Of a stretch of 64,000 bases of DNA, positions 12,946-22,510 are shown piece by piece. The notes beneath the pieces are model-generated. The model saw only the letters and a program-made list of their open reading frames with translations. It was not told where the DNA came from and searched no databases. The stretch spans positions 134,547,035-134,611,034 of the forward strand of contig NC_062222.1 in the NCBI RefSeq assembly GCF_902686445.1. Reading direction: 5' to 3'. The translations under genes were made by a program, and so were the position numbers. Source of the stretch: Sciurus carolinensis. Lineage: Eukaryota > Chordata > Mammalia > Rodentia > Sciuridae. Within the stretch, counting starts at the first letter, position 1, and every line of letters starts with the position of its first letter.

Positions 12946-13489
12946 CACAGGCAGGGACCACCCTCACTGAGAACCCAGACACAGCACCTGAGCCCATGCA
13001 GTCTGCTGGCTGCTGAGCTCCAGGATGTACTTGAGGAGGAGAATCCCATTTCCAGAAGGAACTGATAGATGATCAGAGGAGATGAGCCTTGCAGGGGAGG
13101 CAGAGGACGAAGGAAGGGCCTCCAAGTCTGTTGGCCTCAGCTGTGGCCTGAGCTGTGGCCTGGAGGCCTGCAGATGCATCAGGAAAGTGGGCCGAGGGCT
13201 GGAGTGGCACTCCAGTTGTGCTGCGGCGGGAGGCGTGGTCAGGCCCTCAAGGCAGGTCCAGTGACACTGAAGCAGGGACGAGGCCACTCACCAACCAGCA
13301 TCCTTGTCAGGCAGCAGAAATGGCTTCTGGATCCCCTCAGGCTGAGTCCATCCTCCATCGGAACTGTGTGTCCTTCCAGGGTTGTGTTTCCTGCCTTAGG
13401 AAGCAGAACGTTCAAAGTTGATTATTATTTTTTAAATTTTAACTCTACTTGGCTACTGGAGACCTTTAGGGCTTAATTCCTTTCTAAAG

Positions 13490-13516
<27 letters not shown>
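13490..13516 (+). repeat. Poly(T) run
   Basis: About 26 consecutive T residues. It is followed by A/T-rich sequence and may be the tail of an antisense LINE fragment lying to its right. Confidence 0.8.
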
Positions 13517-13521
<5 letters not shown>

Positions 13522-14450
13522 AAGCAATTTTAAAAACTTGTCTAGTTACAGCAGTATTTTATTTTCAGGGTAGAAAATTGGAAAACTAGGAGAAAGCAAT
13601 AAGAGGTAAATTGGCCATATACCACAGCCGAGGGGTAACTGCAGGTCACGTCTGGCTGGTTTTGACCTATTTTCTGTGCACGTAAATATGTGTCTGTCCC
13701 CTGACCATCTCCACTGTCCCCCCAGCCCTGCCTGTGCTGGGCCACCACTCTCCTTCTGTCAGTCCCCACACACTCTGTATGCTCTTCTGAAATATTTCTC
13801 CAGACACACCAGCTCCGTGAGGGCTGAGCCTGCATCCTGGCTCAGGATTGTATCCCCGCAGCCTAGGACATGAGGGGCTTAATATCTGTTGAATAAACAA
13901 TGTGTGACTGTTGCATTTTATATTGAAGAAGACACACATGATTTAAGCACATGTAATGTTTCATTGTGTTATCCTATTAATAATGTTTTTTGTATTGAAA
14001 AATGCATATTCATTTATAGATTTTCCCTTATTTGTTAACCAGGAAGGTATTCTGAGCCTCTCTCCCCAGCATCAAATGTTCTTGTGGAACAGAATTCTTA
14101 AGGACTGCATGAATTTCTATCATGTGAATGTGCCACCATGTGGTTGAACTTTCCTGCTAGACAGTTTTCCCTTTTTTAAATACCAATTTTCTATCCACTC
14201 ACACACACAAATGCTGCACTGAATATTTTGGACTTGAATCTTTGTGCACATTTTTATTCCTGCTTTAGGATGAATCTTCACAAATGAAGTAGTTGGGCCA
14301 AAGGGCATAGAAACATATTTCCAAACCCCAGGAAAGCCGTGCAGTTTCTACTCTGTCCTGCCATCGATTAGGGTGGTGATCTTGGTGATTGTTCCCACTG
14401 AACAGGCAGGATCGGCACTTGGTTTTAATTTCCACTGATTTCATTTTCAC
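13517..14450 (-). repeat. Old, strongly diverged L1-like sequence, antisense
   Basis: AATGCTGCACTGAATATTTTGGACTTG, CATTTTTATTCCTGCTTTAGGATGAATC and AGTAGTTGGGCCAAAGGGCAT follow the order seen in antisense ancient L1 3' regions. Parts, especially 13560-13900, cannot be assigned. Confidence 0.45.
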
Positions 14451-14768
14451 CTCTTGGAGACAGACAGTCTAGCATTTCTAAAATGTGCCCCTTCTGAATG
14501 GGAATGGTGTGGGGAGCAGCCTGGGTCTAGTAAGCCCACTGGCAAGAGTGGGAACGCAGCTCAGCCCAGGCCCCTATCTGGCAAATGGGCCAGAGAGGAG
14601 TAGGCAGGTGCCAGGTCCCCAGGGATCGGGCCTGAGTGAGGACACTGAGGTGTCTCACGCTGGTGTCCTTACCACAAACATTTCAAAGGCCATTTGGGAC
14701 CACCTGCTGTGACTTGCCATTGGTGGCAGCAAGTGTTTAATGGCTTCGTCCCTTTTGTTCTTTCTCAG

Positions 14769-14872
14769 GAACAACAGTATCAACAAGTCCAACATCTGAA
14801 AACTCCACCATGAAGCTCAGTGAAACGGACTCAGCGGAAAACAAAGAAAACGAGTTGACAAGAAAGAAAGTG
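14769..14872 (+). CDS. SLC2A9: SLC2A9 (GLUT9) short-isoform N-terminal exon; coding from 14810
   Basis: This exon supplies the cytoplasmic N-terminus of the short GLUT9 isoform, a facilitative urate/hexose transporter. A pyrimidine-rich acceptor (TTGTTCTTTCTCAG) ends at 14768, giving 41 bases of 5' UTR. The ATG at 14810 has A at -3 (CCACCATGA). Twenty-one codons, beginning MKLSETDSAE and ending in TRKKV, run in phase 0 to 14872, followed by gtcagt. The piece parallels the human short form, which as I recall begins MKLSKKD and ends KKKL before the common DWSC. Joined to 20772, the reading frame continues exactly. A second GT lies 3 bases earlier (14870), so a form lacking the Val is possible. 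The upstream non-coding exon was not found. Identity is secure; the exact donor is less so. Confidence 0.9.
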
Positions 14873-15774
14873 GTCAGTGCTGGATTCTCGCTCTCTCCCT
14901 TGCCTGGGCATTCTGGTGGCCTCCTTGCCCCTTCACCCTCCGTCCTCCAGGGTCAGGGTGAGGCTGGCAGAGAGAGGAGCGTGCAAGGGCTGGGAGCAAA
15001 GCTGCACGGGTGGGGCCGTGGGAACCAGAGTGTGTCCGCAGCCAGGCTCGGGTGGGAGCGTCCACGGCACTGATCTGCTGGTGGCTTCCTGGACTAGGGG
15101 CGAGGTCATTCTTAAGGTTATTTCTCAATGAGGGGACGCTGATGCTGACAATGATTATGTCACTGTCCTTTAGGAGACATTGAGATCCATTGCCTGCTCT
15201 CTCAGGTGGAGCTGGTCTTGAAGTTCAGGCCATCTGTGCGTTGCCCCGAGATGGGTGTGGCTGCAACCACAACTTGCAAGAAAATATGTCCATATTCATA
15301 ACAAGCCTCTATTTGGTAGGACAAAGAGTAACCCAAGTCTACTTACCAAATTGCTAGGCAAGTGTGGGATTGGCAAGCGGGCACTCTGAGCCCCATACGG
15401 GTGTGTAAAGAAGGTTCCGAGAGTGAAGCCACCTGCCTCAGGTCTCCCAAGGACATGGGAGCATTGTGTTAGGTAGACAGCAATTCCCTCTGGGTGGACA
15501 CTGTGTCTGTTGTGCTTATCTTAGGTGAGCCGAGGTGTTTGGTGTAATGAAGGAAGGGATGTAGTTATTCAGACATTCTGGTTAAGTGATGCTCAGTAGA
15601 AAGCTCCTCTTCCCCAACACTCCCCTGCTAGAGAAGTGTCACCATCTCTAAGCCGACTTTCCAGCCTTGAAAATCTCCAGAGGACAGTTTGAGCTCAATA
15701 GCAAATGTGTGTCCAGGGACCAGAGGCTTAGGACACTGAGCTCAGGTTGACATGGAAGGGTCCCCGAGACAGTA

Positions 15775-16090
15775 TTGTCTCACGGTTCTCAAGTCTGGAA
15801 GTCCAAGATCAAGGTGCTGACAGATGGGTTCCTTCTGAGGCCTCTCTCCCTGCCTTGGTGTCTTCTCCCTCTGTCCTTGCATGGTCACCCCGTGTACATG
15901 TGAGTCCTAATCTCTTCTTATATGGACACGAGTCACATTGGATTAGGGTCCACCCCAAAGACCTCATTTTGACTTACTACCTCTTTAAAGACGCTGTCTC
16001 CAAACATAGTCGCATCCTGGGATACAACTTCAGAGATGAGGACTTGCACATATGAATTTGGGGTGGACTCAGTTCACCCTGGGAGATACA
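15775..16090 (-). mobile_element. ERVL-MaLR LTR fragment, antisense
   Basis: GTCTCACGGTTCTCAAGTCTGGAAGTCC, AAGATCAAGGTGCTGACAG, GGACACGAGTCACATTGGATTAGGG and CATATGAATTTGGGGTGGAC are the reverse complement of MaLR (MLT1/MST-like) LTR landmarks in the expected order. Ends are decayed. Confidence 0.65.
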
Positions 16091-17754
16091 TACAGTCCCT
16101 GCCCTTGGGGGGCTCCTGTCCGGAGGGGCTGGTACATTTGAGTGGCGGTGCATGGCCAGAGAAGCAGGGCAGTGAGAGGTGCAGGGAGGCCTCCCAGAGC
16201 AGGAGGCTGAGCCTGAAGAATGAGTGCAGTTAACGGTCAGGAAGGGCCGGGGCCAGGGCGGTGCAGCCCAACCAATGCTGGTAGATGGGTGTGTGAGGGA
16301 GGACTCAGTGTCAGAGCAGGCTGACAGAGTCCAGCCCAGGACACTCGGGAACAACATTGTTCTACACGTGCCCGAGCCCCAGAACACCCAGAATCTGCTT
16401 CTATACCACACCTGTGCTAGGAGTCAGGCTTTTGGTGGCTCCACCCCAGAACACAGGGCCACAGGCCACGTGGAACAGAAACAGCACGGGATTTGGAGGC
16501 CAACGGTCCCACACCCTCCCTGAACTTTAGTTCTTCCTGCTAACATACACTAGCAGCTCCCCCCAGGGCTAATGGAGGACTAGGGGAATCTCAGGGTGTG
16601 AACGTGCTTGGGAGGGAAGTGTAGGTGCACCAGGCGAGGGGAGGGGCGGGCTGTGGGAGCCCTGGTCGCGGCCTCTGGTTCCCGGAGGGGCTCCACGTCC
16701 TCCCTCATGTTTAATGCCCAGCTCTGGTGGCACGATGTGCTGACTGCCTGGCTCTGGAACCTTGGGCGTTTCCAAGTGCAGTGGGAACTAAGGAACGGCT
16801 CATACGGCAGGCACCTGAGCCTGCAGGCCTCCACCCCGCCCTTCCCCGCCCATTTCCCTGGGCTCGCCCATCCTGAGTGTGCTCAGGAGTCACCTCTTCC
16901 ACAAAGGCTCCAAGATCCAGCTGAGATTGGCACAGTGTCTCCCTGGCACTGTCCCAGGAAATCCTTTGCCCTTGCAGGCATGTCATAACCAAGTGCTTCC
17001 CACTGGGATCCTGCTCCGGACCTGCCCTGCAGTTAGGAAGGCAGCCAGGTGGCTGAAAACCAAGTCAAGAAATAGCCCTCACAGAGCTGTCCCTGGCTGA
17101 CCAGAGCACAGAGCGGCCAGGGTCGCATCGGACGGCCCCCGTGTGCTGCGCTCCCAGTCTAAGTGTTGAAATCTGCTTCCCACTCGCTCCAAGCAGCCGT
17201 GGCCCTCCCGCTGCAGGGCCGTGGGGGCCGAAAGCTTTCTCACCCATGTGCCCCCACAGAACCCAGGACGCCTGCCGGTCTCCCTGTCTTTTTATCCTTT
17301 CCTTCTTTTTCTTTGATGCATGCTTTTCATTGAACCCCGCTGGCTGGCTTCTGTCTCTCGCCAGTGGCCTGAGCACTCTGAATTCACCAAGCCCGCCTGT
17401 CCCTGCCCAGCCTCTATGCCCACCATCTGCTTCCAGGAGCAAACAGTAGAGACCACCTGTCCTCGCCATCGTGAAGGCCCTTCTCTGACATTTGGGGTGA
17501 ACCAGCCACGCAGGGAATTAATTCTCACGGTGCCAGGGTGAGCACGCTCACTGCTCCGTGCTGCTCATGGGAGCCAGCCGCAGTGGCACGCAGGAGGGCC
17601 CCAGCCCGTGCTGTGTGAGCAGGACAGTCATGACAAGAGGTAGATTCTTTTCCTTCCAAACCCACAGCTCCTCTGTTCTGGGCTGCAGGTTTGCCCATGT
17701 ACTTTTCCCACACGCTGCTCGGGTTGGTTGGGGTGGGGGCCGCATGCTTTCTAT

Positions 17755-17900
17755 GTAAGCCTCAGAATACCTCTGCAGGGCAGTTGGGATGAGATCAGCA
17801 TTCCATTTTGCACTGGGAAATAGCAGCTCAGAGAAGTAAATGAGTTGCCTGAAGAAAGAAGTCAGGGCCTGAACAATGCCCGAGTCAATGATCAGACTTT
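17755..17900 (-). repeat. MIR SINE
   Basis: Reverse-complement MIR core: AGCCTCAGAATACC, CTGGGAAATAGCAGCTCAGAGAAG, AATGAGTTGCCTGAAG. It is diverged. Confidence 0.55.
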
Positions 17901-18248
17901 CCCTGCCCCGGTGATTAGGAAGGTGCCTGGGTCTAGGCCAGTCTCCCCACCCCTGGAATCCTGCCCTCATTAAGAGAGAAAAATAAAATGATGACAAAGA
18001 ATAAATCCATACCCTGGGTGAAAGTCCCCAGAGGACAGATTTCCTTTTTAGGATTCTTCAGTTGCTAGAATGGCTTAGGAACAGGGAAGAATTTGTGGCC
18101 CATTTCCTGTCCAGGCATGACCAAATTGCCCCATTTCCTGTTCGGGCACTCCGGGCCTCCTTCCAGTGGACTCTGCCTCCTCGTTCACGGAGATGCCCTG
18201 GCAGAGTCCGGGGTCCTGGCCAAGCTGTTAGCTGGGCCGCCGGGGCCC

Positions 18249-18404
18249 ATGGGAAGAAAACCAAACATGGATTCCGGGGAGCTGAGCTCTGCTCCCCTGA
18301 CACATGACAGGAGCCACCTTGGGCCTCCCGGATCAGGGAGGGAGCTGCCAGAGTGTCACCACCAGAGCAGGAAGAGCGCAGTGCCAGGTCGGAGAAGAAG
18401 GAAG
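18249..18404 (+). CDS. SLC2A9: SLC2A9 (GLUT9) long-isoform N-terminal exon
   Basis: This exon encodes the longer cytoplasmic N-terminus of GLUT9. Fifty-two codons begin [20 protein letters not shown] and end with a basic RRRRK, followed by the donor gtaaac at 18405. Phase is 0, so it splices directly onto DWSC at 20772, giving RRRRK-DWSC as in the human long form (which I recall as starting MARKQ and ending GGRRRK before DWSC; 50 residues there). The start was chosen by that alignment. The frame stays open upstream, with another in-frame ATG at 18117 that would add 44 residues. The 5' limit of the exon is unknown, since it may be a true first exon. A paired leucine present in the human segment is Leu-Pro here (RELPEC). 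The two N-terminal exons are alternatives, so this one is expected to use its own start and probably its own promoter. Confidence 0.88.
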
Positions 18405-19344
18405 GTAAACAGGAATGGCCCCCGGCCTCCGGCCTCCATGCCCAAGGCAGGCTGTGGGGAGCACAGGTGTGGGTGGCCGCCGTGGGACGGCTCTCCACCC
18501 CCGCCTGGCAGCTGTGTGGCTAAAGGGCCTTGGGCTCCAAGTCAGGGAGGCCTGGGTTTGGACCAGGCCCTCTGACCCATGTGACCTTGCATGGTGTTTG
18601 GGCTCCGGAGCTTCTGTGTCCGAGGCTGGCTCCTGGCCACCTGGCTGTGCCCAGGGCATGTCCTGGTGAAGCCCTCCCTGTGTGTGCTCAGGTGCCCCCT
18701 CTCCCCTTCCCAGGCACGGCTCAGGAAGCAGCATGGCTGCCAGGGTGCCAGCAGGGGGAGGTAGTGGGCATGGGCAGGCCACACAGGGGCAGGCAGCTCC
18801 AGAGAGAGCAGCCGAGCAGGGCGGTGGCTCCCACCTGCTCTCTTCCACCTTCTGTCTGGGGCCCTCACACCAGGATCTCCCATTCTGATGGGTGCAGATA
18901 AGAGGGAGGAGACCATGTCCTCTAAGGTGACCAGGACAGGGAGTGAGGGAGTAAGGGCCCAGCCCAGATGCCAGCACAGCTGGGCTGATGGCTCAGGGGA
19001 GCTGGCATCTAGGCTGAGACCCAGAGAATGAGCTTAAAGGGGAGATGGAAGGGTGATGGAAGGGAGATTCTGCCCATCCATGAATCTCATTCAGCCCAAG
19101 CTCCTCAGCCTGCAGGAAACTGTTCGAGCCCCTTGCACTGGGCAACACCGTGCTCCTGGCCATAAGCCCTGCCTCAGCCCTCCATCTGGTCCCAGCACCT
19201 GCTGAACACCTCTTCTGCAGCAGGCTCAGAGCCCAGAAGCAAAGAGCAGGGAGCACAGCACCGCCCTCCAGAGTAAGACCCTGCCACGGACCAGCCTTGG
19301 CCACTGACACTCGGGGGAACCCAGCAAGTGCCAGGCTCTCTTCT

Positions 19345-19475
19345 GACCTGCTTTAATTCCCTCCCTAGGAAGTGGGTTCCTACATCATTGCCATCTTAAA
19401 GATGAGGAAACTGAGTCACAGAGTGACCTTGTAACAGGCCAAAGGTTACACAGTCATAAGTGGTAGTTGAATGAA
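19345..19475 (-). repeat. MIR SINE
   Basis: A well-kept reverse-complement MIR core: GCCATCTTAAAGATGAGGAAACTGAGTCACAGAG, then GTAACAGGCCAAAGGTTACACAGTC and AGTGGTAGTTGAAT. Confidence 0.8.
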
Positions 19476-19724
19476 AGAGGTAAATGTTAAAACAAGGAGG
19501 AGGAGCTTCCAGGAGGCTGCAGGAAGAGGAGGAGCTGGCTGGGGTCTCAGGTCTGAGAACCTCTAGCGGGGGCACTTTAGGTGGACCAAGTACAGAGATC
19601 TCGGCAGGTCTATTTGGGCCGCAGCTGAACCAGAGGGAGTGGAGAGAGAGAAAGAAAAGGAGAAAAGCTCTTTCTGAACACTGGTGACATCTGGCAGCCC
19701 ACTGGGCAGCAGTGCGGCATGTTA

Positions 19725-19830
19725 ATAAGACTCCATTTTTTAGGTGGGCAAGCTGAGACCCAGAAAGGTCAGACCACTTGCTCAGGCTTCTGCTGCTGCG
19801 TGGTGGAGTGTCTGCTCTGGGCCCCTCTAG
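19725..19830 (-). repeat. MIR SINE fragment
   Basis: ACTCCATTTTTTAGGTGGGCAAGCTGAGACCCAGAAAGGTCAG and CCACTTGCTCAGG match the reverse-complement MIR core with changes. Confidence 0.55.
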
Positions 19831-20339
19831 AGGAGGTTAACGAGGTGCTAGAGCAGGGAATTGAGACCAGGGACTTGCATCCCTTCCGAACAGCGAACAA
19901 CTGACTCAGGTTTGCCTGTCTTGCTCACTGCCACAAACACTCCCAGAGCTTCACTGGGGCCTGGCACCTAGAACACCCACATTCATGCACGCTCAATCAG
20001 AAAGATGGCCAAGAAAGTGCCTTCCAGAGGCCCTGGTCCCTATCCATCTGGCCCAAATTTTCCAGGCCAGCCTGGGATGGTCGTTCTTTGTCAAGGGTCC
20101 AGATATTCCTGTTCTGGCTGTGACAGGCCTCTGTGGTGGCAGATGCCTTATTTTCAGCACCAAGTCCTATTATCTGCTGGTCCTTATTTCAAGGTGACCA
20201 GGCTGTAGATCCACGCCTCAGCCAGGAACAGTGTGCGTGGGCGTGCCTGTGTTCCAGGACAGCAGGCAGGTAAAGTCACCCCTGTGTTGGCGGGGGAGTG
20301 GCGTGCAGCAGTGACCACCAGGGTTCCAGGCCCCAGCCC

Positions 20340-20480
20340 AGGAAGCACCACAGACTGCTCTGGGCCCCTTTCCTCACCTGTGCAATAAGGTGCGACCGGA
20401 CCGACGGAGGGATTGCAGATGATGCACAGAAAGCTCTCAGAACGGCGCGTGGCAGAGCGCTGGGTAAGCCTCAGCGCTAC
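20340..20480 (+). repeat. MIR SINE fragment
   Basis: CCTTTCCTCACCTGTGCAATAAGG followed by AGGATT-like and AAAGCTCTCAGAACGGCGCGTGGCA resembles the second half of MIR (the core and the 'agcgcttagaacagtgcctggca' part). It is diverged. Confidence 0.5.
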
Positions 20481-20771
20481 CCGATGGCTTAGTCTAGCTT
20501 TGCTCTTCGCTCCTGTCTGTGTCAGACACTTGCCACGTGTAGCTAAAATGATGAGTGTAGCTGCTTCCAGATCGTTTGCTAAGGACAGCGGCCTGCTTCC
20601 CTGCTCCCCCTGCACCTGGCCAGGAAGACGGTGGTGTGCTGTGGACCCTGCCTGCTGGCCCCCCATTTCCATCTGCTCCCTCCACCTCCCGTTTGGCCAC
20701 TGACAAGCCACGGGGACCATCCAGGTGCTGCCCCCAGGGTCCGCTCTGATGTGCTCTCCTCTCCCTCACAG

Positions 20772-20870
20772 GACTGGTCCTGCTCCCTGATCGCAGCCTC
20801 TCTGGCGGGTGCCCTCGGCTCCTCCTTCCTCTACGGGTACAACCTCTCCGTGGTGAACGCCCCCACCCCG
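20772..20870 (+). CDS. SLC2A9: SLC2A9 (GLUT9) first common exon, TM1
   Basis: Thirty-three codons in phase 0, from [13 protein letters not shown] to [11 protein letters not shown]. They encode the end of the cytoplasmic N-terminus and transmembrane helix 1. The segment [16 protein letters not shown] is the characteristic GLUT9 TM1 end and the start of the first extracellular loop. The acceptor cag ends at 20771 and the donor gtgagt follows at 20871, both near consensus. Both alternative N-terminal exons (14872 and 18404) join here without a frame change, and the 3' end joins in phase to the Tyr codon at 35806. Against the human protein as I remember it, the changes are conservative (LIAAS for LLVAS, GAL for GAF). 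A CpG-rich patch begins immediately after the donor. Confidence 0.97.
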
Positions 20871-22359
20871 GTGAGTGTCGCGCCGCGTCCGCCCCGCAGA
20901 GGGCGCTGCGGCCCACAGAACGCTTGCGGCCGAGCGCTCCAGGCGTTCCCAACTGCGACCCGCTATGGGCTGGTTGGTCCGGACCTTGTACAGGACACTG
21001 AGGGACAGGGGGGACACAGAGTGAGTCCAGCCCCCGCCCTCCAGAGGGAGATGGGAGACACAGACGATGGCGACAGTGTGTGTGTGTGTTGGGGTTCGGG
21101 TCCTCGGGGCTGAAGTGTGGGTGTTCTGCGGGAAGACTGGGAGCCCCTTGGGCAGGGTGGGGTCCTGAGGACTCTAATGCTGGGGAAGGAGCAGGAGAGA
21201 CCTTAAGGGAAGGAAGCAGCACGCTTTCTTGACTCCCTCTCCTGTATCTAAATCCCACCTGTGACTTTGCTTTAGCCTGAAGTCAGTGCAGGTGAGCTCC
21301 CCCAGGCCCGCTTCACCCGTGCTGACGTGCAGGCAGGTTCGTCCCCTACCTAGGCTGCTAGGGTGCTGCCTGGCTTCTGGGATAGAGGTGTAAGGAAAGG
21401 TTCCCATGCAGGTGACGGCTGAGCCCGGCCTTGGAGGTGGAGGGCTGAGGTCTGGGAACAGTTGGGAGACAGGTAGCTCCAGGTGACTGGAGCACAGGTG
21501 TGTTGGGGGGAGCACGGGCTAGACAGTTCTGGAAGCTTTTCATGCTTTTCCTTGTTTGGGAGCCACCGCCTGCCAAATGCAGGGGAATCAGGACCCGTGG
21601 GTTCCAAAAGGAGCCCTGGAATTTTGTGGAGGCTCCATTTGTGCTGGAACAGATCTGGGTTTTTAAAATTCTGTTAGCTGTCTGATGTTTTGGGAATCTT
21701 TGAAGACTGATCTAGAAAATTGACTCTGTGCCGAAAATGAGGGCCTGGCGGTTTCTCCAGTTACTTGGAGCAATCAAGTGTTTGGCTTTGTCACTGTAGT
21801 ATCATCCCGAGAAGGGGATCTGACTGGTCCTGATTTGTCTCTGAAAGAGGACTGGGAATTTGGTCTCTGCTTCATCTTGAAAATCCAGTTCAGGGTGTGG
21901 GTGCCTTTGCACCCACAGCTTGTGGAGAAGACATGGGAAGCCTGAACTTGGAATAGCGCGATGTGTGTTTCGACAGTGACTATGAGGACAGTTCATTTGT
22001 TCATTCACTCAAATACTTTCTCAGGGCCTGTCACATGCCCAGTGCTGGGACTCGGGCAGGGCAACCTGGAGGAGGCAGCCTTGGAGCTGAGCCCTGAAGG
22101 ACAGGTGGGCCTTCCTCTGACGTGAGAGGGAGGGTGGGGGGCCAGGGCGCACACAGCCTGGGTACGTCATGATGGGGCACGTTGGGGACAGTCAGTAGAG
22201 GCACAAAACGCAAGCGCCTCAGGGAATGGCAAGAGGGACGGAAGAAGAGATGCAGTCCGATGAAGACCTCCGATCTTAGCTGAGGAGCAGGATCATCCGC
22301 TACGGGTGCTGAGGAGCCATGGCAGGTTCATGAGGTGGAGCAAGGGGTGGAAGATGAAA

Positions 22360-22510
22360 TTCAGACCACTGACTGCCTCCACTTCACCACAAGGAAAGAG
22401 CGGCGCAGAGTTTACTCAGGTTGCTCAAGATCACACAGCGAGGCGGAGGAGGTGCTGGGATTCAAACCCAGCTCTGCCCGAATCCAGCCTGTGCCTTTCC
22501 ACCCCCGTCA
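22360..22510 (-). repeat. MIR SINE
   Basis: TTACTCAGGTTGCTCAAGATCACACAGCGAGG and GGGATTCAAACCCAGCTCTGCCCGAATCCAGCC are a good reverse-complement MIR with its 5' tRNA-like half. Confidence 0.75.

Larger units (their letters stand above)
1..14768. other. 5' flank or 5' intron of SLC2A9, no exon recognised
   Basis: No coding exon is recognised here. The exon at 14769 begins with a splice acceptor, so a non-coding first exon of SLC2A9 should lie within or to the left of this stretch, but I see no clear CpG-island promoter. Besides the repeats listed separately, I see nothing classifiable at about 1-740, 840-1900, 2570-4890, 5000-5590, 6240-8140, 8610-10250 (apart from a pyrimidine tract near 9070-9165), 10430-11930 and 12150-12540. 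Open frames here, such as one of 236 codons on the minus strand at 57-767, look like chance GC-rich frames. In human the upstream neighbour is WDR1; none of its coding sequence was recognised. Confidence 0.6.
14873..18248 (+). other. SLC2A9: SLC2A9 intron and 5' region of the long-isoform exon
   Basis: This lies between the two alternative N-terminal exons. It holds a MaLR LTR fragment (15775-16090) and a MIR (17755-17900). About 14880-15770 and 16090-17750 show nothing I can classify. If the long-isoform exon is a true first exon, its promoter lies in the last part of this stretch; no TATA box or CpG island stands out. An A/T-rich patch with AATAAAATGATGAC and GAATAAATCCAT lies at about 17980-18010. 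Confidence 0.6.
18405..20771 (+). other. SLC2A9: SLC2A9 intron upstream of the first common exon
   Basis: A short GC-rich intron ending in a strong acceptor (CTCTCCTCTCCCTCACAG). It contains MIR copies at 19345-19475, 19725-19830 and 20340-20480. The rest shows nothing classifiable. The minus-strand frames here (for example 214 codons at 18333-18977) overlap the long-isoform exon and look like chance. Confidence 0.8.

Noticed and set aside
1..14768. 3' end of the neighbouring gene WDR1, expected upstream of SLC2A9 by human synteny
   Set aside because: No WDR1 coding sequence was recognised in any frame; the gene probably lies further left.
14810..15073. 87-codon reading of the short-isoform frame running through the donor
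   Set aside because: Residues after the Val at 14872 have no match to GLUT9, while splicing to 20772 restores the family sequence exactly.
18333..18977. 214-codon minus-strand open frame
   Set aside because: Antisense to the long-isoform exon and its intron, with low-complexity composition and no recognised motif.
20494..21258. 254-codon open frame on the minus strand over the first common SLC2A9 exon
   Set aside because: It overlaps a secure exon on the other strand, is Arg/Ser/Pro/Gly-rich as GC-rich antisense frames are, and shows no recognised domain.
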